Origin: Neoscytalidium dimidiatum
Taxonomy: Eukaryota; Ascomycota; Dothideomycetes; Botryosphaeriales; Botryosphaeriaceae
Assembly (NCBI GenBank): GCA_037367355.1
Contig: CM074702.1
Coordinates: 744,001-808,000, forward strand
Length of the DNA stretch: 64,000 bases
Direction of reading: 5' to 3'
This document shows positions 33,163-44,923 of the stretch, one piece after another (the first letter of the stretch is position 1; every line of letters starts with the position of its first letter). Position numbers and translations under genes: made by a program. The notes below the pieces were generated by a model that had not been told where the DNA came from, ran no database searches, and saw only the letters and a program-made list of their open reading frames with translations.

Positions 33163-36100
33163 ATGCTCTCCACCGGCCTTCATCAATATACTATATCGGC
33201 TTTCAACCAGCTGCCGTCCTCAAACCTCTTAAATCATGACCAGCACCTCTCATCCCAGCGGCTCTCCACCGCCGGCCTGGATGCCCTCGCTCAGACCTCG
33301 CAATACGCGCTTCAACACTATCCGCACACGCCACATCATGTGCTAGACGGAAAAACTTTTGGGAAGCAACGACATCATCCATATGTCAATCTGCCGACTT
33401 CTGCGGGGTCTAGGAATCAGAAGTCAACCATGGTGCCTGACCGGACCGGCCGCCATTCCAACGCGCCGGTGAGGAGGCGGATCAGCAGAGCCTGCGACCA
33501 GTGTAACCAGCTGAGAACGAAATGCGATGGGAAAGCGCCCTGCGCCCACTGTATAGGTGGGTAGTTAGCAGCCCCTACTTCCGCTGGACATACTAACCAC
33601 TAGAAGAATTCGGCTTGACCTGCGAGTACATGCGGGAGCGCAAGAAGAGAGGCAAGGCTTCCCGCAAGGAAATCGCAGCACAACAGGCAGCAGCAGCGGC
33701 TGCCGCCGCCGCCGTTGGTGACGGTCATACGAGCCCCTCGTCGGCCAACGGCTACCCAAGTGAAGAACAAACCGGGAACAGCCCCGGCCAAATCACAGAC
33801 AGAGACGGTCACACTAAGCACTCAGGGCACGAGATTCCGCCACCCGGTACTGGGGCACAGCGATCCGCCAGCATCGGGAGCCACAACGGAACCAGTGGAC
33901 CAACGCACTACGACATGAACCACGTTGGCCGGTACGGTTCTGTGGGTGACATTTCGGAGAGTGGCCACCATCAGATTGCCGGGCCTGCGGACGGCCTGGT
34001 GACCGGGCTCGCAACTCCACGCCTGCCTACAAACGGGGTGCACGATCGCAACATCCACATGATGAACATGTCTGACTATGGCTCTATGGACGACTACCAG
34101 CGGACTGTTACTTCACCCGGTGCCGTAAACGGGAACATGATGCTCCAAAATGGTGGCAACGTAATGCATCATCCACTCCTTGCTACTAATGGCATGCAAG
34201 CGTACGGCGACGGTTCTTACAATATGCTTAGCCCTCAAAGCCAGCATGGGCCGCCGAATGGATTCCGTATACCACCTGGAGAGAGCCCTTTGGCTGGCTT
34301 CTTGGGCAACTCACCAGTTGGCGGTTCACCTGGGTGGCTATCGCTTCCCTCACCCTCTGCGGCCCTGTACTCGCAGCAACACCTGGCGAATTCCCAAACG
34401 CTCCGGTATCCAGTCCTGAAACCGTTACTACCTTACCTCCAGGGGATCATTCCAGTATACTTGGCATGTGATCTTCTCGAGCTGTACTTCCAGAGCGCCA
34501 GTTCGGCCTTCATGCAGCCCGTCTCACCGTACGTTCTTGGCTATGTATTCAGAAAGCGCTCATTCCTGCGACAGAGCAATCCCAGGGTCTGCAGCCCGGC
34601 TCTTCTGGCGAGCATGTTATGGATAGGTGCACAGACACACGAATCAGCGTTCCTTACGTCGCCCCCGTCAACTCGTGGCAAGGTCTGCCAAAAGCTTCTC
34701 GAACTAACTATTAGCTTATTGAAACCGCTCATTCATACTCCGGATGCCAGCAACCATGCATCACCAAACTTCGCTGCAAACACGGTCATCAACGGCGTCG
34801 CACTTGGTGGGTTTGGAGTGGCAAACCCTATATCGGGAAGACTTACGGAGACCGAAGGAGGCACGCCTGGATCAGCAGCAGCTCTTGACGACATTGCAAC
34901 GTATATGCACTTGGCCGTTGTCGTATCTGCCAGCGAGTACAAGGCTGCCAGCTTACGCTGGTGGAACGCTGCGTGGTCGCTAGCAAGGGAGATGAAGCTC
35001 AACAGGGAACTGCCGCCAAATCCACCACCACCCGAACGAGAGGCTGGTGAAGATGCTGATGCGGAGGGGGAAGTAGATATGGAGGTTGAAATGGGAGGTA
35101 TGAACCACGGCATGCAAGCACACACTCCAGGTACGATATCCGAGGAAGAGAGAGAAGAAAGGAGGAGGATTTGGTGGCTACTGTACACGATGGATCGTCA
35201 TCTAGCCCTCTGCTACAATCGTCCGCTATTCTTGCTCGACGTCGAGTGCGAGGAGCTTCTTCAACCCGTCGAAGAGTCCAAATGGCAGGCAGGGGAGTAC
35301 TACACCGGTAACTCAGACCAGTACTCCGACTCATCGTCTCCTTATTACAGACGGAGGGGCCCTTCCTTCGAAGTAACAGGACACTCGATCTTCGGTTACT
35401 TCACGCCTCTGATGACCATCCTTGGTGCCATCGTCGACCTTAACCACGCCAGGAACCACCCCAGGTTCGGCAACCGCTTCCGCAACGGCAACGAGTGGGA
35501 CCATTACGCTGCGGAAATTGCACAGCAGCTGGAGGCCTACGGGAGGAGCCTTGAGGAGTTCGAGAAACGCTTCACGAGCAGCCTGACGTCTGGGAATGAC
35601 AACGATGTCACGAACGGTCCGGAGAATGGCAACCGCGATGCTGGCACCCCTTCGGCGCACTCGGTCAATTCCTCTAGCTCTCGTATCACTGAGTCGATCA
35701 TCCAGACGAAGATTGTGGTTGCATACGCCACACATCTGATGCACACGCTTCACATTCTGCTCAACGGAAAGTGGGACCCGATCTCCCTTCTGGACGACAA
35801 CGACCTCTGGATCTCGTCACAATCATTCGTGACCGCCACCGGACACGCGGTGTCGGCGGCGGAAGCACTCAGCGACATCCTCGAACATGACCCGGACCTC
35901 AGTTTCATGCCTTTCTTCTTTGGGATGTATCTCCTGCAAGGCTCCTTTCTACTGCTCCTCATCGCGGACAAGCTGCAAGGCGAGGCCAGCCCCAGCGTCG
36001 TCAAGGCGTGCGAGACTATCGTGCGCGCGCATGAGGCTTGCGTGGTTACGCTCAACACCGAGTATCAGGTAAGATTTGCAGACTTTGGGCCCCCTGGTCA

Positions 36101-36280
36101 GACATGATTCGTAGGGCAGTAGCTGACGGTTGGCAGCGCAATTTCCGCAAAGTCATGCGCTCAGCCCTCGCGCAAGTGCGGGGGCGGTGCCTGGAGGACT
36201 TCGGGGAGCAGCAACAGCGACGACGCGAGGTGCTCGCGCTGTACCGGTGGACGGGTGACGGAAGTGGCCTTGCGCTCTGA
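33163..36280 (+). CDS. xlnR: XlnR/Xyr1 xylanolytic transcriptional activator (Zn2Cys6)
   Basis: The exons are 33163..33556, 33607..36068 and 36137..36280, giving 999 aa. The N-terminus ([17 protein letters not shown]...[19 protein letters not shown]) follows the pattern of known XlnR proteins. The binuclear zinc cluster is [20 protein letters not shown]...[13 protein letters not shown], with Cys at 111, 114, 121, 127, 130 and 137. [11 protein letters not shown] and a poly-Ala run follow. The fungal-specific regulatory domain (about 410-700) includes [21 protein letters not shown] and [39 protein letters not shown]. The C-terminus has [17 protein letters not shown]. Intron 1 splits the zinc cluster between Ile131 and Glu132. 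XlnR switches on xylanase and often cellulase and pentose genes in response to xylose; it is nuclear and usually under CreA repression. Assignment is firm. Confidence 0.96.
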
Positions 36281-36873
36281 TGATCCCCTTCAATCTTTCT
36301 TTCCGCGTCCGGGCTGGGACGGGAAAGCCGATGATTACGCCTTTCTCGCATTTCCGAGGGACCGGGATGCAGTGGGGGGGGGGCAAGGCTGCGCCGCTTT
36401 CATTTCTCTTGTTCATTCATTCGCTCGCCACTTGTTGAAGCCGAGCTCACGTGCATTCTGGTCTTTTTCAAACGCGCGCTTGGCAAGAGAAGGATCAGCT
36501 TACATCGGGCAGTGATATTGGCGCTTTGGGCACGCTGGCTTTGGGATATACCCGTCGACTTTGGTTGTATGCGCGCATTCTCTCACATCTTCAAAATTCC
36601 AAAAACACGAGTTAGGGCTGTTTGGTTTGGTTTTGGGGCGAGCATCTCGGGGTTGTGCATTGCAAGTTTCAGAAGCTGGTCCTGCGTCTCCAGCGAGTGG
36701 ATAACGGTTGTGCATGTATGCGATGCGTATGTATGTGACTCATGTGCCTCTGTCCGTTTTCTGAGTTGGGCGTGGTGCGGTGGAGCTTGAGCTGAAGAAG
36801 AGACAGGCGGGCTTGCGCTTGTTGATTCAGCGGGCGACTGCATGGCCGTCGCTGGGAGCCACAGAGGCGCGGA

Positions 36874-36901
36874 GGGCAGGGCAGGGCAGGGCAGGGCAGG
36901 G
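36874..36901 (+). repeat. (GGGCA)n tandem repeat with G-quadruplex potential
   Basis: Six GGG tracts at 36874, 36879, 36884, 36889, 36894 and 36899 are each separated by CA. This regular spacing meets the usual G-quadruplex pattern. It lies about 0.6 kb past the xlnR stop codon. Confidence 0.85.
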
Positions 36902-39900
36902 TTTGGGCGTGGGCGTGGGTCCCGAAACAGGCGTCCAGACAATCCATGCGGCTCATCATCACCATGATCACCGGTTCCCCCCTTCCGCTCCGCTCTGGCC
37001 GTCTCCACAGCCCTGAAGCACTCGGCACTCAGGTCCTCGCTGCCACTGCCACTGCCGCGCTAGCACTCATCTGACGCAGGACCGCGCCGGAGAGCGGCAG
37101 CAGCTAGCCGCCTCTCCATGTAGCGCCGTCTAGCCCGGCCTACTCTAATGCATCGTCCGCACTTACTGCCAACTGCCTGGCCGCCGTGCCGCGAACGCCA
37201 GCATCCCTGGCCAGCCCAGACGACAAACCACGATGCTCGCGCAGATTGGACCCAGAAGAAGGCAATCAGGGAACAAATGCTCTCTGTTCCCGCCAGCGCG
37301 GGCGAGCCACGCCCGTCACTAGCGGCTGATGTTGGCCGGTCAGCGACTCATTGCTCAAATCCCGTCACGTTATACGACCTCGTTCTCGCTTTCAGCAGCA
37401 CCGGGAAAGGGTTAACAGAGATAGAGATCAAAAAAATAAAAAAAAAATAAAAGAAAACGCCACACAAAACCAGCGTGAGGGTCGAGAGCACAGATGCACA
37501 GTCCAGAAAACCTACCGGGGCACAAGCACACAACGCTGCACGCCACGCCACGCCCAGCCCAACGCACGCACCACCCCTTCGCTCATCATCATGCGCACGC
37601 GCCGCCGGCAGCTGAGCGGCCCTGGCGCCGGCACTCGTCGTCTGTCGTCGGCAAGGGTGCGTGTGTGCGTGGGTGGTAGGGGTAAGGGAGCGACGACGAC
37701 AAGGCTGCGCCATCTTTCAAATCGGTGGAAGATCAGAGGGAGGGGGGTGGAGGGTGGCCGGCCGAAAAGGCAACAAGGCAAGGCAGAATCCGAGTTAAAC
37801 TGAAAAAAAAAGCACTTGGGATTGTTGCTGGGTTTGCTGGGAAGCAAGTCCGAAAATCCGCCACAGACGCAGTTGTGCTTGGCTGGTTGGGAGGGAGGGG
37901 GCTTTTCCGCTTCGTTCTGCTTTTTTTTTTTTTGCTGCCGCTCCCGCTCCGCCGAACTTCCATTTTAGCCTGAATGCAGCCAAAGCACAAATCCCTAACA
38001 AACTTGGGTACAGTTCATTCGCCGCTTCTCCACTTTTTATTTTCTGTTTGGATGATTTGTACCTTTTTTGCTTTGTTACTTCTTCCCCCATGTACAGAGG
38101 CTTGATTTATGATACGGCCTTCTTGCCTGCCTGTGATCAAGCTGAGATGCCATGCCTTCCCCTTCAATCAAAAGATACATCATTCGTCATCAAAAAAGAA
38201 ATTGAGACTTCTGAGCGGAACACGAGAGTTTAAGCTACTCTGTCCTTCCTCAATCGGGGTAATGCATATGATCAAGCAGAAGAGAGAGATCAGAGAGAGG
38301 GAGAAGAGATTTGAAATACGATAAGATCTTAGAGTGGAGGTAGATCGTCTTTCGCCTCCTCTTTCCCTTCATCCTTCGAGAGACCCCACCGCTACCGTCC
38401 TTCGTGCATACGCGAGATATCATGATGGCAGCGAGCCCGCCCGTTGCACCCTTTTTGTTTTTCTTTTCTGGCGACCCGTGCGCCACCAGATCTATATCCC
38501 GACGGGCGCTATATGGCATCGGTGTGCGCTGTGCCTGCCGCTGATGACATGGGGCTCTTGGCTCGATCAGGCCAACGGAGCTGGGAGGAGATGCAGTAAC
38601 GGTCCTGTGAGAAGGGGGAGGGCGAGCCATGCCCCGTCTGAGGTATGGGACCTGCCGCCGGCGGAGGCGGCGCGTAGGGTCGTGCACGTTGCATGCACCA
38701 CTCTTCGGGACCACCTGCCGTATGCCGTGTTTGTGCCTGGATTGGCATCTTGTTTCGCCGTCTCCACCCTCCCCGAGCGCCGTCGCGCGTGTCTGATCAG
38801 GCGCCATGCAGGTAGGAGATTTATTTTCACTCTCCCCGTTTTGGCATCGCCGGGCAAGCGGAACGCGCGACGCGCCGTTGGGCGTCAGTAGAAAAGAAAA
38901 TAACGGCAAGAAGTCCCGTCCGTAGCGTGGCGTCTTGTCAAGGGCGGCGAGGAATCTGCAAGTGTTCGATATGGGGTTCTGCGTGGTGGGGCCAAGTGGT
39001 TTAGCTCTTTCGTGCTTTCGAACCATCTATCCTGCCTTGGCGCCGACTGAACGCACGTACGCTTTGCTTCGCATTCGCACTAACCCTGGTTTGCCTCTCT
39101 TTCCTCTCCGAAGCCACTGCTAGCGCGCGGTATATGGCGCAACGCGGAAATGGCGGCGACGACTGAGGCGCCAAACAAGGATGAAGGCATGGGCAGTTTT
39201 TTAGGGTGGTGGGTTGACAGAGCAAGAAATGATTGCCAGGAACGGAGGGCCGCCTGGGCCATCCAGCTTCTGAGACAAGGGTGGTGTAGTTATTGGACGC
39301 GATGACGACGACGGCGGCGGCCGCGGCCACAGGCGCCGCTGATCGTGGAATTCGGCGCTGGTTCTGCTTCGGCTACGGACCTTTCCATGGTGGCATGGTC
39401 TGATTCTGTTCTCTTGCTAACAAGAAACCGTATATTGTAGCTCGTGTGTGGGGCGGGCTAGTTAATGCCAGGGGTGCGGCAGATAATGCAGATGATGCGG
39501 TCAGCGTGCCTTGCGCCAAAGAGGGGGCCGCCCGGAAGGCCCGCGTGCGTGCACCGACTACGGCAACTCACTGCTATGCTCGGCGCGGAGCCATCGTGAG
39601 CAAGCCTTCCCTCAATGAGCCGGGTACCTGGTGATGGTCGTCGTTCGGTGAATGAGGTTGATTGATCCCTGTCCATGGCGCCGATCATATTTACGAGGAA
39701 GTCATGGTGATGCGGCAGAGCCAGGGATCGCGGTCTGTTTTGCTTTGGGGCGCCTGTAAGCTTGGGTTTTCTTGCTTGACGGCGTAGCTCTTGGTCAGCT
39801 GAAAGTCGAGGCAAGGCGTCCAGGGTTTGATGAAGGCTGATGAAGGGTGATACAATTGTAAGGCCAAATGAGTGGCAGTGAAGCCACAGCAAGATATTCT

Positions 39901-41268
39901 CGGGCAATGAAAACTCACTGAGATGCTGGGCAGCGATGAGCCGTGCCGGACATCGGCATGGCTTCTCGGGATTTGCGAGATTGGAATACGTGGACTTGGG
40001 TATCATTGTGGAGACCTGCCAGCTGCCGTTGAAGTCGGATCCCCTTTTTCTTTCAAAGTAAGTAGACGGTGTCTTTCTCCAGATTCGTGGGAGTCATGGC
40101 ACTGCATCCCGCCTGCTGTTTTCTGCGACTTCCTCTTTGCTGTACCTCTAGTCTGCATCATCAACACTTCAAGAAGCTACAATGCCTTGCCTTTCCTAGC
40201 CCTCCTCCACTGTCCAGAATGCTGAAGAGAAATTCTCTGCTATGCATAAACATTCCTTCTCTCGGACTGATCTTTCCGCGATCTCGCGTTGCATGCATCA
40301 CCTATTTCCCTACTCGCCAGACCTGAAGCAACTGGCTCAGAGCACGTTCATTATGCGACAGGAAACAAAAGTGCAGTCTTTGCTTCGTGAGCCGTCTTGC
40401 TGCGGAAATGCGAGATATCCGACGCTTCGGTTCAACTCGAGACACAATCACATCTAGAAGATGGACAAGATCGCCAGCAAGATGCTTCGCGCGAACACCC
40501 ACGTGTTGTACGCGTGTACACTAGGTGATGAAAATGACAAGGCCTTGTAACCCACAGCGCAACTCCGCCTCGTTGGAGGAGCTCTTTGGTTCGGAAACCC
40601 TGGCAACTTTCCTTTTCTCTGCATCGATCGTTTCATGTCTCCCTGTCAACGCAGTAGCTTCTTCCCAACCCAAAGCCTATTTCGCTCAAAGTGCTATAGA
40701 ACAATACAAGGCCCTAGATAATAATAAGCATTGTTGATCGTCTTGAACGCCCCGGGCCGGCAACCGTCTGAGACTGTGTAACTCCCCAGCCGTTAGAGTG
40801 GTGGAGAGACTGGGGCAGAGCTAGCGTTACTCACATCGAGGGCTACGAGCAATCGCCTGGCAGTAATTAGAACTTTCTCTATGATTGCTCATATCGTGGA
40901 ACAAGTTCTCTTTTCGGCGACCGAAGGTATCGAAAAACCTCCGAACAAGTTGCCTGCGTTCCTGGGCCGAATAGCTGGAATAAGCTTACAATTGTCGGAG
41001 GAAGAGAGCTCTGGTGTAGGAGAATTGTCTACGCTATATGACGTCTTCGCCGGGGTGCTGTATGCGATAAGCACCTGAGAGACCAGTGCAAATTGTTAGC
41101 AATGAAATCATTTGGGAATTTTTCAGAAGATATCTGAGTTTGAGAAGGGGGGTCCGTGAAAGGTTAACTCTTGCTCTTCACATTGCCGAGAGAACTTACG
41201 AAACGTTGGCTTTTACGGGGCTGAGTCTAAGCCTATCATAACATGGAATACTGATGCCCATGGGCAAG

Positions 41269-41336
41269 TAAAGCAGTATTCCAGATGTAAAGCTATGAAT
41301 ATTGCTCAGCAAGTTTGTTGCGATGGCTGCTTCAAC
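41269..41336. repeat. small palindromic element, copy 4
   Basis: The left arm, AAAGCAGTATTCCAGATGTA (about 41270-41289), resembles the arms at 26417-26437. The right arm, read on the minus strand from 41336, gives GTTGAAGCAGCCATC, matching 26416-26430 at 14 of 15. The arms of this copy match each other less well than they match copy 3, which is expected of an old inverted-repeat element. Confidence 0.45.
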
Positions 41337-44300
41337 TGGTCACGAATTAGCATTAGCACGATAGAGCCTTGGGGACCGGCCTTGACTGAAGTCGAAGCAT
41401 ATCGGTGGGCTGTCCTTGCAGATGACATTGGTAAGCATCGCCCATCAGCGCGAAAACACTAGCTCAACGTCAACTCAAGGTCATCACCGCAACATAATCT
41501 TCGGTTATCACTTGAAGGATCGATTGTATCAAGCGTAGAGGCCGCCTTACACAACTGTGCACGCGATCAGCCGTGCAGGAATTTGCCGCCTCAGGCCCAC
41601 TCTACTCATCAATAGTTCAAACACTAGCAACTGCTCCAGACCGATCAGACCCTCTACGACAACAGCGCTCTCGATCGGCCTTCCAGCCGATCCAGAACTT
41701 TCTGGCCAAAGCCTCAAACGCAAGCGAAGACGCCCCGAGTCATTGAGATGGCGTTCAGGATTGTCGGTGGGGTCTTCAGGAAGACCGCGATGCAAGTCAG
41801 TTGTAGTGCAGTAACTAGACAAGGTTCAACAACGGCGCAGCTTGGGCCACAAAGCTCACAGGGCGCCGGTGGAGTTACATCAGTGCCAAAGCGAAGGGTC
41901 GTCAATAAATGGATATTACTGAAATCAGACGAAGTGCGTGTTTTCGAGTAAGCTGGGCAGTGATTGGCATGCAAGGGTGACTCGGACCAGTTCTCTTTGA
42001 GAGTTGGATTTCCATATTGTAGACAAAAATAACGTGATGATCTCCGTTGATGAGAGTTTCGCGAAGGACAAGCCCGCCGTAGCGTGGAGACCCGACCATC
42101 GGGGAGGTGGGCGTGGGTCACGCGGCGTCGCACGGCAATGCTGCAGTCAATGAATGTGGTCGGGCATAGGGAGATTAACGGTAAACTCATTGGGCGTGGA
42201 GAGATATGTGGATGCCAATTGCCACCTCGAGTGATCTAAGGTTTCAAGTAAGCCACCGTCGCCTTGCGACGAGGCGGTGGGTAAGGGGAGAGGGAAATGA
42301 CCACATGCCATGAGATTTGGCTTGTTGAATCGAGGTGCTGCAGAAAGGACGATGCAACCTGGGCGTTAGTCGGAAAGACGGGAGGTGATTCCGGCGATAG
42401 CGCGGTATAGCCTGGGTCGTAAGGACAAGGGTGAGGGATCCGTTGACACGGATACTTCGAACATCGTACGGCGACGACCGGAGGCTTCAGAGCCCGGTTT
42501 TTGCACGCCCCATCAAGTTACAATTGGTATCCGAAAGCTCCGCATGAATGCATAGTGAAAGTAGCCAGCAAGCGTATGATTGCTTTGTGCAATTCTAGTC
42601 AGCATTCGTCGTGGAAGGCGCTTGTTGGAGTTTATGGGTCACAGCGAGCTTGCTGCCTAGCCTTCCGCCGCTAAAGCAACCACCTGTGTTGAAGCGGTGT
42701 GCAAAACGCTGCTCTCAGGTCTTCATTTTGCGAAGAAGTAGATCCAGCAATCATAGAGCTTTTCATGTTACTGATAGAGCGTTCATCATTATCGATAATC
42801 GCCTCGTATGAACTCTGTTCTGGTGTGCTTCGAGATGCAAAAAACCTACTTTTGACCAAGACACTTCGCAGTTTCTCAGCCCCTAGAAGTCCGACCGCTG
42901 CAAGACTTCCACGCCTACTCTTTTACATCTAGAGAAAGCAGACTTGCGAATATCTTTCCCACGCGCCCGTGTCCAGCGTCTCGTAGAGGAGAATGTCGGT
43001 CTGAGCGCTCAAGCCGCGGATTATGTGAAAGACGGAGAACTACGAGACGCTCTGAAAGCGGTACAAGTGGCTGCATGTGCATCTCCACAGCTTAGAGAAG
43101 CAATACAGGCGGTCGAGCGAACGATACTTGGGAGTGTAAGCGGAGCCAACAAAGATGCGGATCAAGAAACGCATCCAGGAAACGCGGTTCGGGGGACTGG
43201 AGGTGACGCCTTTGGAGACGGAACGGTGAGGCACTGGGTGCCAGAATTTAGATAGCAAAGGGAACACTTTTCACCTTGGATCACAGCTCCATTGATAAGG
43301 AGTCAGGGTGTACATCAGCTTCAATGAAGATGCGCTGGTGCCTTCTTCGTGCTCTTGTGTTGGCCGAACCCCATCAACAGTCCCCACTCCTGCGCTGAAC
43401 CCCAACGCAACATCCTCCATTCAGAGAATAGAAGTCGCCCTTACCTGGAGAAGGGCATATACGAAGTACCCACACAGTCGTCGCAAAGCCAATGCCCTCA
43501 CCCAACTTCGCCGCCGCTATCCGCGTTGCCCTCACCAAGCGCATAAACCTCACTGCGCATGCCACCGCATGCAAACCCCCTCTCACCACCTCTTCACCTA
43601 CTTATCCTTCGGATCCGCCAGAATCCGAATCACACAAGAACATCGCCACCGCCAACCTTCTTATGCTCTTATCCACCCGCCCGACCGTCAAAAGTTCAGA
43701 CGCCAGCGTGCCACCGAAGTCGCCGACGACGACGCACTCAGTCCCCCTTCAATATAAGCTACGAAACTGCAACAATGTCTTGCGTCCGACGTTCATGCGC
43801 GCGGTGGCATGGCGGTCAGGCATGAATTTGTTTCATCCGGGGGCGACCGGTACCAGAGTGGGCATAAAACGCAACGCAACATGCGTCCGGCGACGTGCAG
43901 CGTCTGAAACGGAGGCGCGGACGTCTGTGCTCAATGCGCATGGTGACGGGGTCGGCCAGAACGACGGTGGAGAGCAGAATTATGGTGTGGAGTGAGGTGG
44001 AGGTAGATTTTGTGATACGGTAGGTTTGGAGAAGGTGGGTCGGGAGGATTCTGAGCGTGCTGTGGGCGGACGGGAGGGGTGGCACGCTGGAGGCGTTGGG
44101 TACGCAGGTCTAGCTGGCACTTTGGCGATGATTTTAGCAGATACGGCCAGCGGGTGGATGGAAAGTCACTTGGATGAGATGGAGAGAGGTGCCTCGATGT
44201 CGCTGCTTGGTGTTGAGCGGATGTTGCTGACCCGAAGGCGCGACGTATGCAAGTGTTGCCCATAGAGGACCTCCAGCATGAATATTGCCAGATGTAATGC

Positions 44301-44923
44301 TAGATCCACCGTCGAACATAGCCATATAGCCAAAATCTAGCAACTAGTGGGCTCTATGCGTGTAATGATGTTGTAGTTTCGACGCGCGTCCAGGCTGGTA
44401 GTACGGTGTGAGCGTTTCTTTGTTCGTCGAGCGTGTCAGCAATTTGCTTCGAGCAAACACTTCGTGTCTTCTTAATGATCAAGGGGCCTTACGAGAAGAA
44501 TAAACATGAAAACGAAGGTCGATCAGCTTGCATTGAAGTACCACGAGCGAAGAAGGGTGAAAGGACTGCTACCTGTCCACGCCGAGTCTCCACGCGAAAG
44601 AAAGGAGGCCATAACAGACAACCTAGCGAATAGCGAACCCATTAGGAATGGAATCCAAGTAGTATTACAATGACAAGGCGTTAGATCGGCAAAGGCGAAG
44701 GACACCAGTAAGCAAATGAGGTTGTGCTGACAGCTTATCAGGCGTCTATACCAGCTCCGTTATTCGCACCCCGCATCGCGGACCTCCATATGATCGTTGA
44801 ATAAGGTCTTCAACCGAATCAACCACTCGGTTCAACTAATTACCTACCGCAGCGACAGATATTACTCTTTGCTTACTATCAAGCGCTATCGTATAGACCG
44901 GGAAAGTACTAGACTCTAGGAGC

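Larger units (their letters stand above)
36281..44923. other. gene-poor stretch, 8.6 kb
   Basis: I find no gene I can support. Up to about 39 kb it is GC-rich with homopolymer runs (G at 36373-36382, T near 37920-37933, A near 37802-37810) and a (GGGCA)n tract. After 40 kb the composition is more balanced, with many short frames on both strands. The best candidate open frame (42887-43255, +) has no start codon and no clear family. One palindromic repeat copy lies at 41269-41336. It might hold non-coding RNAs, very small-exon genes or decayed genes. Confidence 0.5.

Noticed and set aside
38250..39026. Reverse-strand frame of 258 codons
   Set aside because: No hydrophobic or domain pattern, unusual composition, no splice context. 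Chance open frame in GC-rich DNA.
40881..41078. Short plus-strand frame of 65 codons (MIAHIVEQVLFS...)
   Set aside because: Reasonable composition, but too short and without homology or splice evidence to call.
41714..42190. Reverse-strand frame of 158 codons
   Set aside because: Overlaps other frames equally well, Cys/Pro/Thr-rich without pattern, no transcript-like signals.
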